From positions 47,530 through 111,529 of the forward strand of contig JAFDVU010000001.1 in assembly GCA_018268835.1 (NCBI GenBank): a DNA stretch of 64,000 nucleotides, written 5' to 3'. The notes under the pieces were generated by a model. The model was given only the letters and a program-made list of their open reading frames with translations. It was not told the origin of the DNA and searched no databases. Below, piece after piece: positions 17,901 through 25,586 of the stretch (positions are counted from its first letter, which is position 1; each line of letters opens with the position of its first letter). The translations under genes and the position numbers were made by a program. This DNA comes from Acidobacteriota bacterium (GTDB taxonomy: Bacteria > Acidobacteriota > Terriglobia > Bryobacterales > Bryobacteraceae).

Positions 17901-18068
17901 CGGGCTGGCTCCGGGCAGGGAGGCGTTGACCTGGAGAGTGGGGAAATCGACGTTGGGCAGATCGCTCACCGGCAGAGACCGGTAACCGGCCACGCCGAAT
18001 ACGACGATTCCCAGCATGAGCAGCGTGGTCATCACCGGGCGGTGAATGAAGATCGCTGTCAGATTCAT
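14952..18068 (-). CDS. RND efflux transporter permease (MdtB/MdtC/AcrB type)
   Basis: The 1038-residue protein has the full RND layout: a first helix at about residues 12-30, a large periplasmic porter region, a block of helices near 335-540, a second periplasmic region and a final helix block. Motifs include PVSDLPNVDFPTLQV near the N terminus and SVGFVVDDAIVMLEN in helix 4, which carries the proton-relay aspartates. The closest general resemblance is to MdtB/MdtC, used for drugs and bile-salt-like compounds. No periplasmic adaptor or TolC-like gene lies on either side in this window, so its partners must be encoded elsewhere. It starts with an ATG at 18068. Confidence 0.93.
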   Translation of the reverse strand: MNLTAIFIHRPVMTTLLMLGIVVFGVAGYRSLPVSDLPNVDFPTLQVNASLPGASPETMAASVATPLERQFSTIPGLDSMTSTSSRGSTSITLQFSLDRSLDAAAQDAQSAISAALRRLPPGMPNPPTFRKVNPADAPILYLNLYSPTLPLSTVDDYAETMIAQRVSMINGVAQVNVMGGQKFAVRAQLDPNLLAARNISIDEVQSALERNNVNRPTGTLWGRKQAFTVQATGQLFNAAAYRPMIVAYRNGNPVRLEELGAVIDSVENDKVAGWFNDTRSIGLMVQRQPGTNTVEVVDRIRRLLPDFRSQMPPSVNLDVLYDRSESIRESVDDVKFTLLLTVGLVVLVIFLFLRNLSATAIPSLALPMSIVGTFAAMSLAGYTLDNLSLMALTLSVGFVVDDAIVMLENIVRHAEMGKTRMQAAIEGGGQVGFTILSMTLSLAAVFIPVLFMGGIMGRLFHEFAVTISVAILISGFVSLSLTPMLCSRFLRPPDARQNWCQRGLERTFDALRDLYNWTLRGVLRHHAITMATALATLVATVYLYRQVPKGFIPNQDTGQISGSTEAAQDTSFEAMVERQRAVAAIVAADPNVAAFSSNAGGGGMGASGGNAGRLFLRLKPREERSMTPEQIIESLRPKLNAVPGIRAYLQNPPLVRIGGQVSRSLYQYTLQAPDIDTLYRAAAEFETRVREVPGLTDVNSDLQISSPQVIVEIDRDRAAALGLTADHVESALYNAYGSRQVSSIYTPTDDYQVIMELLPKYQGNPDALNLLYLTGTARRPVPLSGLARLRKDVAPLTVAHLGQLPAVTISFNLAPGVALGDAVDRVEALAVETLPDTVRTSFQGMAAAYQSSLGGMGLLLVMAILVIYMVLGILYESFIHPLTILSGLPSAGLGALLTLLIFRDELNIYSFVGIIMLIGIVKKNAIMMIDFALEAQRLHGTDPAQAIHEACLVRFRPIMMTTMAALAGTMPIALGIGAGGEARRPLGLAVVGGLVVSQLLTLYITPVFYIYMERARVALRRKPAAAPSRVQQLVTPAR

Positions 18069-18191
18069 CGGGACGCCTCCTTATTATTAGGAGAATCCGG
18101 CCGTTAATGCGCTGTAGTCGTCCATGCTCATGGTACCCGGGCGAGGCGCGAACCTCAAGTGGCCAGGCCGCGGCGGGCGCGGCGGCTCTGG

Positions 18192-18197
18192 CAGAAT
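18192..18197 (+). promoter_or_regulatory. -10-like hexamer before the ArsC-like gene
   Basis: CAGAAT ends 6 nt before the ATG at 18204, leaving no room for a ribosome binding site. The spacing fits a leaderless transcript. Confidence 0.35.
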
Positions 18198-18203
18198 CGG
18201 GTT

Positions 18204-18569
18204 ATGTCGAATGTGCAGATCTTCGGGTTGAAGGGCTCGCACGCCACGCGGGCGGCCGAGCGATTCTTCAAGGAGCGGCGCATCCCCATCCAGTACGTGG
18301 ACCTGAAGCAGAAGCCGATGGCGCCGGGGGAGATCCGCCGCTTCACGGACCGCTACGGGCTTGCCGGGCTGCTGGATACCGACGGCAGGGAGTACGTCGA
18401 AGGCGGCCTCAAGTACCTGAAGATGACCGACGCGGAGTTGCTGGCGCGCATCGAGCGCGAGCCGAAACTGCTGCGCCTGCCGCTGGTTCGCGGCGGCAAA
18501 CTGGTCAGCGTGGGGCAGGACGAGGAAGCGTGGAAGGCGATGGCGGCGGCGATGGCTGCCGCGAAGTGA
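18204..18569 (+). CDS. ArsC/Spx-family thioredoxin-fold protein without the catalytic cysteine
   Basis: The 121-residue protein aligns by pattern to ArsC/Spx/YffB proteins: an N-terminal strand followed by GLKGSHATRAAERFFKERRI, the DLKQKPM segment and a C-terminal LPLVRGGKLVSVGQDEEAW block. In arsenate reductases and Spx the first loop holds the redox cysteine (CxxxxxR); here it reads GSHATR and the whole chain lacks cysteine. Thiol chemistry is therefore impossible, and a regulatory or binding role is more likely. The ATG at 18204 was chosen over an upstream one because it abuts the first strand. Confidence 0.75.
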   Translation: MSNVQIFGLKGSHATRAAERFFKERRIPIQYVDLKQKPMAPGEIRRFTDRYGLAGLLDTDGREYVEGGLKYLKMTDAELLARIEREPKLLRLPLVRGGKLVSVGQDEEAWKAMAAAMAAAK

Positions 18570-18595
18570 GCGCGTAGCCGCGCGCTGCGCGGTGT

Positions 18596-18601
18596 TACCC
18601 T
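18596..18601 (+). promoter_or_regulatory. -10-like TANNNT hexamer before the DUF2264 gene
   Basis: TACCCT ends 6 nt before the ATG at 18608. No Shine-Dalgarno sequence is present between them. Confidence 0.3.
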
Positions 18602-18607
18602 GCGTCC

Positions 18608-19828
18608 ATGCAGCGAAGGAAATTCCTACAGGCGGCCGGAGCGGTCGGCGTGATGGCGGCGCAGGCGGCGCCCCAGACAGCGGCGACGGACGACCGCGCC
18701 TACTGGGTCGCGACCATGAGCCGCATCGCCGAGCCGGTGCTCACCAACCTGGCGGCGGGGACGCTGAAAAAGAATATGCCGGTCGAGTCGGTGGGCAATA
18801 TCGCGGACCGGCGCCGTTATACCCACCTGGAGGCCATCGGACGGCTGCTGAGCGGGATCGCACCGTGGCTGGAAGCGCCGCTCGAAGCCGGGGCGGAGCG
18901 GGACCTGCAACAACGCTACGCGGACCTGGCGAGGCGCGGCTTGCGCAACGCCGCCGATCCGCAATCGCCCGATTTCCTGAATTATCACGAAGGCCAGCAG
19001 CCACTGGTGGATTGCGGCTTTCTGGGACAGGCGATCCTGCGCGCGCCCGGCGAGTTGTGGGGGAAACTGGACGGGGCGACGAAAAAGAACCTGGCAGCGG
19101 CGCTGAAATCGTCGCGCGCGATCACACCCGGACAGAACAACTGGCTGCTCTTCTCTGCGACGGTGGAGGCGGCGCTGGCGGCGATGGGCGAGCCGTTCGA
19201 CGCCATGCGCATCGACTACGCGGTGCGCGCGCACCAGCAGTGGTACGTGGGCGACGGGTTGTACGGCGACGGTCCCCGCTTCCACTGGGACTACTACAAC
19301 AGCTTCGTGATCCAGCCCATGCTGGTGGACGTGCTGCGTACCATGGAATCGCGGGTGCGGACGTGGCAGCCCTTAAGGGCTACCGTAATGGAGCGGGCCC
19401 GCCGGTACGCGGCCATTCAGGAACGCCTGATCTCGCCGGAGGGGACGTATCCGGCGATCGGGCGGTCCATCGCCTATCGTACCGGAGCGTTCCAGTTACT
19501 GGCGCAGATGGCCCTTTTGGGGGAGTTGGCGGAGCCGCTGACGCCGCCCCGGGTGCGTGCGGCATTGACCGCGGTGATGCGGCGCGTGCTGGAAGCGGCG
19601 GGGACGTTCGACGCCTCCGGCTGGCTGACCGTGGGCTTGTGCGGGCATCAGCCGCACCTTGGGGAGGCCTATATCTCCACGGGAAGCTTATACTTATGCG
19701 CCGGCGTCTTCTTGCCGCTGGGGCTCGGGCCGGGGGAGGCGTTCTGGAAGGCGCCCGCCGAGGATTGGACCAGCCGGCGCCTGTTTCGCGGCGAGGACGC
19801 CCCCGCCGACCACGCCATTTCCGTCTAA
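18608..19828 (+). CDS. Tat-exported DUF2264 protein
   Basis: The 406-residue protein begins with a twin-arginine signal (RRKFLQ, residues 3-8, then a hydrophobic stretch to about residue 22). The remainder is an all-alpha domain with WNNWLLF-like features (PGQNNWLLFSATVEAAL), YGDGPRFHWDYYNSFVIQPM and a C-terminal GLCGHQPHLGEAYISTGSLY block, characteristic of DUF2264. The family is thought to form an alpha/alpha toroid related to glycan-active lyases or hydrolases, but no activity is established. Export in folded form suggests a periplasmic enzyme, perhaps with a cofactor. Confidence 0.82.
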   Translation: MQRRKFLQAAGAVGVMAAQAAPQTAATDDRAYWVATMSRIAEPVLTNLAAGTLKKNMPVESVGNIADRRRYTHLEAIGRLLSGIAPWLEAPLEAGAERDLQQRYADLARRGLRNAADPQSPDFLNYHEGQQPLVDCGFLGQAILRAPGELWGKLDGATKKNLAAALKSSRAITPGQNNWLLFSATVEAALAAMGEPFDAMRIDYAVRAHQQWYVGDGLYGDGPRFHWDYYNSFVIQPMLVDVLRTMESRVRTWQPLRATVMERARRYAAIQERLISPEGTYPAIGRSIAYRTGAFQLLAQMALLGELAEPLTPPRVRAALTAVMRRVLEAAGTFDASGWLTVGLCGHQPHLGEAYISTGSLYLCAGVFLPLGLGPGEAFWKAPAEDWTSRRLFRGEDAPADHAISV

Positions 19829-19902
19829 AGTACTGAATCACGATTCCGTACGATTGATTGGAAAGGCACTTGCAAGAAAAACCCGAACATTTTAAGATAA
19901 CA

Positions 19903-19916
19903 GAGTAACTTTACTC
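19903..19916. promoter_or_regulatory. Palindrome upstream of the Rrf2 regulator gene
   Basis: GAGTAA-CT-TTACTC is a perfect inverted repeat ending 19 nt before the GTG start of the Rrf2-family gene. Rrf2 proteins bind such dyads and commonly regulate themselves, so this is a candidate operator. Confidence 0.5.
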
Positions 19917-19935
19917 CGAATTAGCGGGGGTTTCT

Positions 19936-20412
19936 GTGATCTATTCGCGCTCGGCCGAGTACGCAATTCGAGCCTTTGTCCACCTGGCGCAGGTGCCCGA
20001 CGGCAAATACGCCATGGTGAAAAACATCGCGGAGCAGGAAGACATTCCCGCTCATTTCCTCGCGAAAATTCTGCAACAGCTCGCACGCAAAGGGCTGCTA
20101 CGTTCCAGCAAGGGGCCGACGGGCGGTTTCGCCCTCAAGGTGGATTCGGCCGAAATCCGCCTGCTCGACATCGTCGAGGCCCTCGACGGGCTGGCTCCGT
20201 ATCAGCAGTGCGCCAGCGGGTTGAGCGAATGCTCCGACGATATGCCCTGCTCCATGCACGATAGCTGGATCAACCTGCGTTCGCGTATCATGGATTATTT
20301 GGGGCGCAACACGATCGCCGACCTTGCCAAGGCGCTGGACCAGAAGAAGAAGTCTCTGGCGCTGCAGAAGAAGAGCAAGTCCAAGCGGCCGGCTGCAGCC
20401 AAGCGGGCGTAG
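19936..20412 (+). CDS. Rrf2 family transcriptional regulator
   Basis: The 158-residue protein starts with the family signature MIYSRSAEYAIRA and a winged helix-turn-helix (about residues 1-70, including the GGF wing). Three cysteines follow in the cluster-binding loop QQCASGLSECSDDMPC (about 92-107), as in IscR, NsrR and RsrR, so an Fe-S cluster probably senses redox state, NO or cluster supply. The last 25 residues are very rich in lysine and alanine, an unusual basic tail. The start is GTG at 19936 with a GGGGG tract in ribosome-binding position. clpP follows after 26 nt in the same direction. A candidate operator palindrome lies just upstream. Confidence 0.9.
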   Translation: MIYSRSAEYAIRAFVHLAQVPDGKYAMVKNIAEQEDIPAHFLAKILQQLARKGLLRSSKGPTGGFALKVDSAEIRLLDIVEALDGLAPYQQCASGLSECSDDMPCSMHDSWINLRSRIMDYLGRNTIADLAKALDQKKKSLALQKKSKSKRPAAAKRA

Positions 20413-20438
20413 TTCGCATCTAAAGAAGCGGAGGCAAA

Positions 20439-21056
20439 ATGGGGTCTGTTCTTGTCCCCATGGTGGTCGAGCAGACCAGCCGTGGGGAACGCGCGTACGA
20501 TATTTATTCCCGGCTGCTGAAGGAGAACATCATCTTCCTGGGGACTCCGATTGACGACCAGGTCGCCAATCTGATCATCGCCCAGTTGCTGTTCCTGGAA
20601 GCCGAGGATCCCGAGAAAGACATCTCGATCTACATCAACTCGCCGGGCGGTTCGATCACCGCCGGACTGGCGATTCTGGACACCATGGCCTTCATCCGGC
20701 CGGACATCGTCACCATCTGCGTCGGGCAGGCGGCTTCGATGGCGGCGGTACTGCTGGCCAAGGGGACCAAGGGCAAGCGCTTCAGCCTGCCGAATTCGCG
20801 CATCATGATTCACCAGCCCAGCATGCAGGGACTGGCCGGACAGGCGGCGGATATCGACATCTACGCCCGCGAGATCCTGCGCATGCGCGAGATCCTCAAC
20901 ACCATGCTGGCGGACGCCACCGGGCAGACCATCGACCGGGTGGCCAAGGATGTGGACCGCGATTACATCATGGAGCCCGATCAGGCCGTGCAGTACGGCA
21001 TGATCGACCGTGTCATCGCGAGCCGGGATCTGGCGCCGGTAGCGGTAAAGGGCTAA
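20439..21056 (+). CDS. clpP: ATP-dependent Clp protease proteolytic subunit
   Basis: The 205-residue serine protease has the complete ClpP triad: Ser100 in GQAASMAA, His125 in MIHQP and Asp175 in the DVDRDY segment. It forms the tetradecameric chamber that degrades substrates fed by ClpX, ClpA or ClpC. A GGAGG sequence precedes the ATG. In many bacteria clpP follows tig and precedes clpX; neither is here. Instead an Rrf2 regulator lies 26 nt upstream, and a GC-rich hairpin follows the stop. It may be one of several ClpP paralogues. Confidence 0.95.
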   Translation: MGSVLVPMVVEQTSRGERAYDIYSRLLKENIIFLGTPIDDQVANLIIAQLLFLEAEDPEKDISIYINSPGGSITAGLAILDTMAFIRPDIVTICVGQAASMAAVLLAKGTKGKRFSLPNSRIMIHQPSMQGLAGQAADIDIYAREILRMREILNTMLADATGQTIDRVAKDVDRDYIMEPDQAVQYGMIDRVIASRDLAPVAVKG

Positions 21057-21067
21057 ACTGGCGTGTG

Positions 21068-21090
21068 GGGCCGGCCTCCCTGGCCGGCCC
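21068..21090 (+). terminator. GC-rich hairpin after clpP
   Basis: A perfect 9-bp stem (GGGCCGGCC with GGCCGGCCC) closes a 5-nt loop, with only a short pyrimidine stretch after it. It may terminate the rrf2-clpP transcript. It also resembles the GC-rich dispersed repeats at 23388 and 53275. Confidence 0.4.
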
Positions 21091-21099
21091 TCTATCGCC

Positions 21100-23358
21100 A
21101 TGCCGAAAATTCTCCTCGCCACCATACTCCTCGCGGGAGTTCTGCCCGCCCAGCAACTCTGGTACAACAAGCCCGCTCAAATCTGGACAGACGCTCTGCC
21201 GGTCGGCAACGGGCGCATGGGCGCCATGGTCTTCGGCGGCGTGGCCCACGAACGCATTCAGTTCAACGAAGACACGGTCTGGACCGGCGAGCCTCACGAC
21301 TACGCCCACAAGGGCGCCGCGAAGTATCTGCCGCAGATCCGCGAACTTCTCTGGGAGGGCAAGCAGAAGGAAGCCGAAGACCTCGCCATGAAGGAGTTCA
21401 TGAGTGAACCCCTGCACCAGAAGGCCTACCAGGCGCTGGGCGACCTGCTGATCGACATCCCGGGCGCGGAGAACGCGACCAACTATAAGCGCTGGCTCGA
21501 TCTCGATACCGGGATCGCCACCACCGAGTTCACGGCCAATGGGATCACCTGGCGCCGCGAAGTGCTCGCCAGCTATCCGGCCAACGCGGTGATCGTGCAC
21601 GTCACCTCCAGCAAGCCGGCCGAATTCACCGCCACGCTGAAGTGCGCGCACGCCAACTGCAAGGACGGCGCCTCCATGAGCGGGCAGGTGGAAGACTCGG
21701 CGATCCGTTTCGACGCGCGACTGGAGCGCCGCAAGCAGGGCAACTCGACGACCCTGATCCTGGTGGCCGCCACGAATTTCAAGAACTACCGCGACGTCTC
21801 GGCCGACCCGGAGCAGCGCAACGCCGCGACGCTGGCCGCGTTGAAGGGAAAATCCTACCAGACGCTGCGCGCCGCTCACGTCCGCGACCACGAGGCGCTG
21901 TTCCGGCGCGTGACCATCGATCTCGGCACGTCGCCGGCGGCGGCGCTCCCCACCGACGAACGCATCGCCGCTTTCGCCAAGGGCAACGACCCGGCGCTGG
22001 TCGCGCTTCTGTTCCAGTACGGGCGCTACCTGATGATCGGCTCCTCGCGTCCCGGCGGACAGCCGGCCAATCTGCAGGGCCTATGGAACGAATCCAACAA
22101 GCCCGCGTGGGACAGCAAGTACACGATCAACATCAACACCGAGATGAACTACTGGATGGTGGGCCCGGGGAACCTGCTGGAGTGCCAGTTGCCTCTGTTC
22201 GAAGCGCTCAAGGATCTCTCGCAATCCGGCGCCGTCGTGGCGAAGGAGCACTACAACGCACGCGGCTGGGTGGTGCACCACAATTTCGACCTGTGGCGCG
22301 GCGCGGCCCCCATCAACGCCAGCAACCACGGCATCTGGGAGACGGGCGGCGCATGGCTCTCCACGCACCTGTGGGAACAGTACCTGTTCAGCATGGACAA
22401 GCAGTTTCTGCGCGACACCGCATACCCGCTGATGAAGGGCGCGGCCACGTTTTTCGTGGACGCGCTGGTGAAGGATCCCAAAACCGGTTATCTCTACACC
22501 GGGCCGAGCAATTCGCCGGAGCAGGGCGGACTGGTGATGGGCCCGACCATGGATCGCGAAATCGTGCGCGCGCTCTTCGGCGACGTGATCATGGCGTCGA
22601 AGATCCTGGATGTCGATAAGGAACTGCGCGCGCAGTTGACCGATATGCGCGCGCGCATCGCCCCGGACCAGATCGGACGTTACGGCCAGTTGCAGGAGTG
22701 GATGGAGGATAAAGACGACCCCAAGAACCAGCACCGCCATGTCTCGCATCTGTGGGGCGTCTTCCCCGGCAGCGAGATCACACCCTACGGCACGCCCAAA
22801 CTGTGGGCGGCGGCGCGGCAGAGCCTGATCTATCGCGGCGACGCGGCCACCGGCTGGAGCATGGGGTGGAAAATCAACCTCTGGGCGCGCTTCCTCGACG
22901 GCGACCACGCCTACCGGATCCTGCAGAACCTGATCACGCCGGCGCACGATGGCAGGCCCTCGCGCGCCGGATTGTTCGTGAACATGTTCGACGCGCACCC
23001 GCCGTTCCAGATCGACGGCAACTTCGGCGCCGCGAACGGCATCGCCGAGATGCTGCTGCAAAGCCAGGATCCCTACGGCACGGAGACCAGCCTGAGTCCG
23101 GTGGAATCGGGCGAGCAGGGCTTCCTGCACCTGCTTCCCGCGCTGCCCTCCGATTTCCCCAACGGCAAGGTGACGGGACTGCTGGCGCGCGGCGGCTTCG
23201 AAGTTTCGCTGGCCTGGCAGAACGGCAAACTCGCCAAAGCTACGATCCACGCGAAAGTCGCCAGGCCGCTCAAGGTGCGCTATGCCGGCAACGAAGCGTC
23301 GTTCCAGATGAAGGCGGGACAGACCCTGGATATCGGCCCCGACCTGAAATCCCTGTAA
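21100..23358 (+). CDS. Exported glycoside hydrolase family 95 (alpha-L-fucosidase type)
   Basis: The 752-residue protein has a short signal peptide (about residues 1-17) and the GH95 order: an N-terminal beta domain ([31 protein letters not shown]), then an (alpha/alpha)6 barrel. Conserved active-site residues can be placed: Asn346 and Asn350 in NTEMNYW, the general acid Glu533 in LQEWMED, and Asp639 in [11 protein letters not shown]95 enzymes are inverting alpha-1,2-L-fucosidases, with some acting on alpha-L-galactosides. An FGGY sugar kinase lies convergently downstream, and gmd about 12 kb away makes a GDP-fucose precursor; a joint role in 6-deoxysugar scavenging is plausible. Confidence 0.9.
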   Translation: MPKILLATILLAGVLPAQQLWYNKPAQIWTDALPVGNGRMGAMVFGGVAHERIQFNEDTVWTGEPHDYAHKGAAKYLPQIRELLWEGKQKEAEDLAMKEFMSEPLHQKAYQALGDLLIDIPGAENATNYKRWLDLDTGIATTEFTANGITWRREVLASYPANAVIVHVTSSKPAEFTATLKCAHANCKDGASMSGQVEDSAIRFDARLERRKQGNSTTLILVAATNFKNYRDVSADPEQRNAATLAALKGKSYQTLRAAHVRDHEALFRRVTIDLGTSPAAALPTDERIAAFAKGNDPALVALLFQYGRYLMIGSSRPGGQPANLQGLWNESNKPAWDSKYTININTEMNYWMVGPGNLLECQLPLFEALKDLSQSGAVVAKEHYNARGWVVHHNFDLWRGAAPINASNHGIWETGGAWLSTHLWEQYLFSMDKQFLRDTAYPLMKGAATFFVDALVKDPKTGYLYTGPSNSPEQGGLVMGPTMDREIVRALFGDVIMASKILDVDKELRAQLTDMRARIAPDQIGRYGQLQEWMEDKDDPKNQHRHVSHLWGVFPGSEITPYGTPKLWAAARQSLIYRGDAATGWSMGWKINLWARFLDGDHAYRILQNLITPAHDGRPSRAGLFVNMFDAHPPFQIDGNFGAANGIAEMLLQSQDPYGTETSLSPVESGEQGFLHLLPALPSDFPNGKVTGLLARGGFEVSLAWQNGKLAKATIHAKVARPLKVRYAGNEASFQMKAGQTLDIGPDLKSL

Positions 23359-23387
23359 CCTCGGCCTTCACTCGCGCCGCGCGCTGG

Positions 23388-23409
23388 TAGCGCAGGCCTC
23401 CTTGCCTGC
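23388..23409 (+). repeat. Dispersed GC-rich repeat copy
   Basis: TAGCGCAGGCCTCC-T-TGCCTGC, in the convergent gap between GH95 and the kinase gene, is almost identical to 53275-53296 and, inverted, to 53395-53414. It is self-complementary at its ends. Confidence 0.6.
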
Positions 23410-23448
23410 TCTCGCGCCGCACGAAGACCGAGTACTGGTCCGGACCCC

Positions 23449-24894
23449 CTACCTCGTGAGTTTCCGGAAGCGCTCGTAGGCCGCGTCCCATTCCGCGCTG
23501 GGATGCGGTTCCACCGCGGTCAGCTCGAAGGAAGCGCGCACCACCCGGCGCATGTCCGAGAGGCCGCTCAATTCGCCGGCGCCCAGCGCCTGCACCAGGA
23601 TGTTTCCGATGGCGGTCGCTTCGCCCGGTCCGGCGATGACTTTGCGGCCGGTGCAATCCGCCACGAACTGGTTGAGCAGCGCGTTCTTCGATCCGCCGCC
23701 CACGATGTGGATCACTTCGATGCGGCGTCCGGAGAGTGCTTCCAGGTTCTCCATCACGTTGCGGTAGCGCAGCGCGAGGCTCTCCAGGATGGCGCGTGCG
23801 TATTCGCCGTGAGTGGCCGGCGCGCTCTGGCCCGTGGCGGCGCAGTGCGCGGCGATCTTGGCCGGCATCCCGCCGGGTTCGAGGAAAGCGTCGGGATCGA
23901 TCGCCACGGCGAAGGGGCGCGCTTCGGCGGCCATTTTGGCGAGTTGTTCGTAGCTGTACTCGGCGCCTTCCGCCATCCAGTGGCGGCGGCACTCCTGCAG
24001 CAGCCACAGCCCGGCGATGTTTTTCAGGAACCGCACCTTGCCGGCGACTCCGACCTCATTGGTGTAGTTCGCGGCCAGCGACGCGGCGTTGATGATGGGC
24101 GCATCCAGCTCCAGCCCCATCAAGCTCCAGGTGCCGGAGGAGATGTAGCACCAGTTGTCGCCGCCCTCGCTGGGCACGGCGGCGACCGCGGCCGCGGTGT
24201 CGTGCCCGGCGCTGGCGTACACCGGGATGTGCGGGGCTTCGAGCGTCCGGCCGAGCAGCGTGCCGGGCGTCACCAGTGGGCCGAGGATGCCGGCGGGCAG
24301 CCCGAGCCGCTCCAGCAGTTTCGTGCTCCACGTCATACTGGCCGGGTCGAAGAACTGCGTGGTGCTGGCGATGGTGGTCTCGCTCCTGGCTTCCCCGGTG
24401 AGCCAGTAGTTGAACAGGTCCGGCATGTTGAGCAGGCGCGTGGCGCAGCCCAGCGCGGGCGCGGCGTTCAACTTCTCCGCATAGAACTGGTAGAGCGTGT
24501 TGAGCTGCATGAACTGGATGCCGGTGGAGGCGAAGACTTCGTCGCGCGGCACCACGGCGAAGAGCTTCTCCATGACGCCGTTGGTGCGCCCGTCGCGGTA
24601 GTGGCGCGGATTGGCGCACAACTGTCCGTCGGCGCCGATGAGCCCGTAGTCCACGCCCCAAGTATCGATGCCGATGCCGTCCAGCGTGAGTTTGCGGTCG
24701 CGCACCGCCACCGCGATGCCATGTTGAATCTCGTGCCAGAGCCGCAGCGTATCCCAGTAGAGCGCGCCCAGCAGGCGCACAGGCGTGTTGGGGAAGCGGT
24801 GCAGTTCCTCGACAGCGAGTTTGCCGCCCGCGAGGCTGCCCAGAAGCGCGCGCCCGCTCTCGGCGCCGAAATCGAATGCGAGGTAGTGGCTCAT
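23449..24894 (-). CDS. rhaB: FGGY-family sugar kinase, probable rhamnulokinase
   Basis: The 481-residue protein shows the two-lobed FGGY fold: the N-terminal phosphate-binding FDFGAESGRALLG (about residues 6-18) and the C-terminal HIVGGGSKNALLNQFVAD block. Features such as IDTWGVDYGLI and YRDGRTNG match rhamnulokinases, which phosphorylate L-rhamnulose at O-1; a fuculokinase role cannot be excluded. The ATG at 24894 begins just before the first strand; a longer upstream frame has no supporting features. No rhaA, rhaD or transporter is adjacent. It faces the GH95 gene, suggesting 6-deoxyhexose use. Confidence 0.85.
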   Translation of the reverse strand: MSHYLAFDFGAESGRALLGSLAGGKLAVEELHRFPNTPVRLLGALYWDTLRLWHEIQHGIAVAVRDRKLTLDGIGIDTWGVDYGLIGADGQLCANPRHYRDGRTNGVMEKLFAVVPRDEVFASTGIQFMQLNTLYQFYAEKLNAAPALGCATRLLNMPDLFNYWLTGEARSETTIASTTQFFDPASMTWSTKLLERLGLPAGILGPLVTPGTLLGRTLEAPHIPVYASAGHDTAAAVAAVPSEGGDNWCYISSGTWSLMGLELDAPIINAASLAANYTNEVGVAGKVRFLKNIAGLWLLQECRRHWMAEGAEYSYEQLAKMAAEARPFAVAIDPDAFLEPGGMPAKIAAHCAATGQSAPATHGEYARAILESLALRYRNVMENLEALSGRRIEVIHIVGGGSKNALLNQFVADCTGRKVIAGPGEATAIGNILVQALGAGELSGLSDMRRVVRASFELTAVEPHPSAEWDAAYERFRKLTR

Positions 24895-24903
24895 GAATTC
24901 GCC

Positions 24904-24909
24904 AGTATA
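24904..24909 (-). promoter_or_regulatory. -10 element of the sugar kinase gene
   Basis: On the minus strand TATACT ends 9 nt before the kinase ATG, so the leader would be only a few bases. Confidence 0.45.
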
Positions 24910-24958
24910 ACCCCGTGACCCGCGGCCAGTTGCTATCCTGCCTCCAGAGGGCCAGCCC

Positions 24959-25528
24959 ATGAAATGCCTGCTGTTGCTGCTTGCCGCCGTGGCGTCGGCG
25001 CAACCACCCACCCGGATTCTGGTGGCCTATCATTCCCAGACCGGCAACACCGCGAAACTCGCCGAAGCCGTGCGCGGTGGCGCCGCCGGCGTGGAGAACG
25101 TGACCGTGACCCTGCGCAAGGCGGACGACGTAAAGGACGAAGACATTCAGCAGGCCGACGGCATCGTGGTGGGCACACCGGTGCACTGGTCCAACCTCTC
25201 GGCCGAGAGCAAGCGGTTGCTGGACCACATCGGCGCCGTGCTGAGCAAGGATAAAAGCCTGGGCGATGGGCGCACCGCGGGCGCGTTCTGCACCGGCGGC
25301 GGGGTCGCCATGGGCAAGGACCTGGCGCGCATCTCCATCCTCTCGGCGTTCCTCACCATGCGGTTCATCGTGATCGGCGGCGTGGATGGTTACGGCTTCG
25401 GCACGCTCGGGCCGCAGGCCACCACCGGACCCGACGATCCCGGGATCAGTGACAAGGAGACCGCCGAGGCGCGCGATTTCGGACGCCGTTTCGCTCTCTT
25501 CACCCGCCGTTTCCGCACCGCGAAATAG
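24959..25528 (+). CDS. Exported flavodoxin-like/WrbA-like protein
   Basis: The 189-residue protein carries a signal peptide (MKCLLLLLAAVASAQ) followed directly by a flavodoxin fold. The FMN phosphate loop YHSQTGNTAKLAEAV lies at residues 24-38, with GIVVGTPVHWSNLS and a GAFCTGGGVAMG loop for the isoalloxazine ring. WrbA relatives reduce quinones with NAD(P)H in the cytoplasm; a signal peptide on this fold is unusual. An AGAGGG sequence lies upstream of the ATG. Its redox partner is unknown. Confidence 0.8.
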   Translation: MKCLLLLLAAVASAQPPTRILVAYHSQTGNTAKLAEAVRGGAAGVENVTVTLRKADDVKDEDIQQADGIVVGTPVHWSNLSAESKRLLDHIGAVLSKDKSLGDGRTAGAFCTGGGVAMGKDLARISILSAFLTMRFIVIGGVDGYGFGTLGPQATTGPDDPGISDKETAEARDFGRRFALFTRRFRTAK

Positions 25529-25586
25529 GGCCGCGCGCCGTCTCTGGCATGATGGAAGGAGACTTTCATGCGAGACGGCGAGATAT

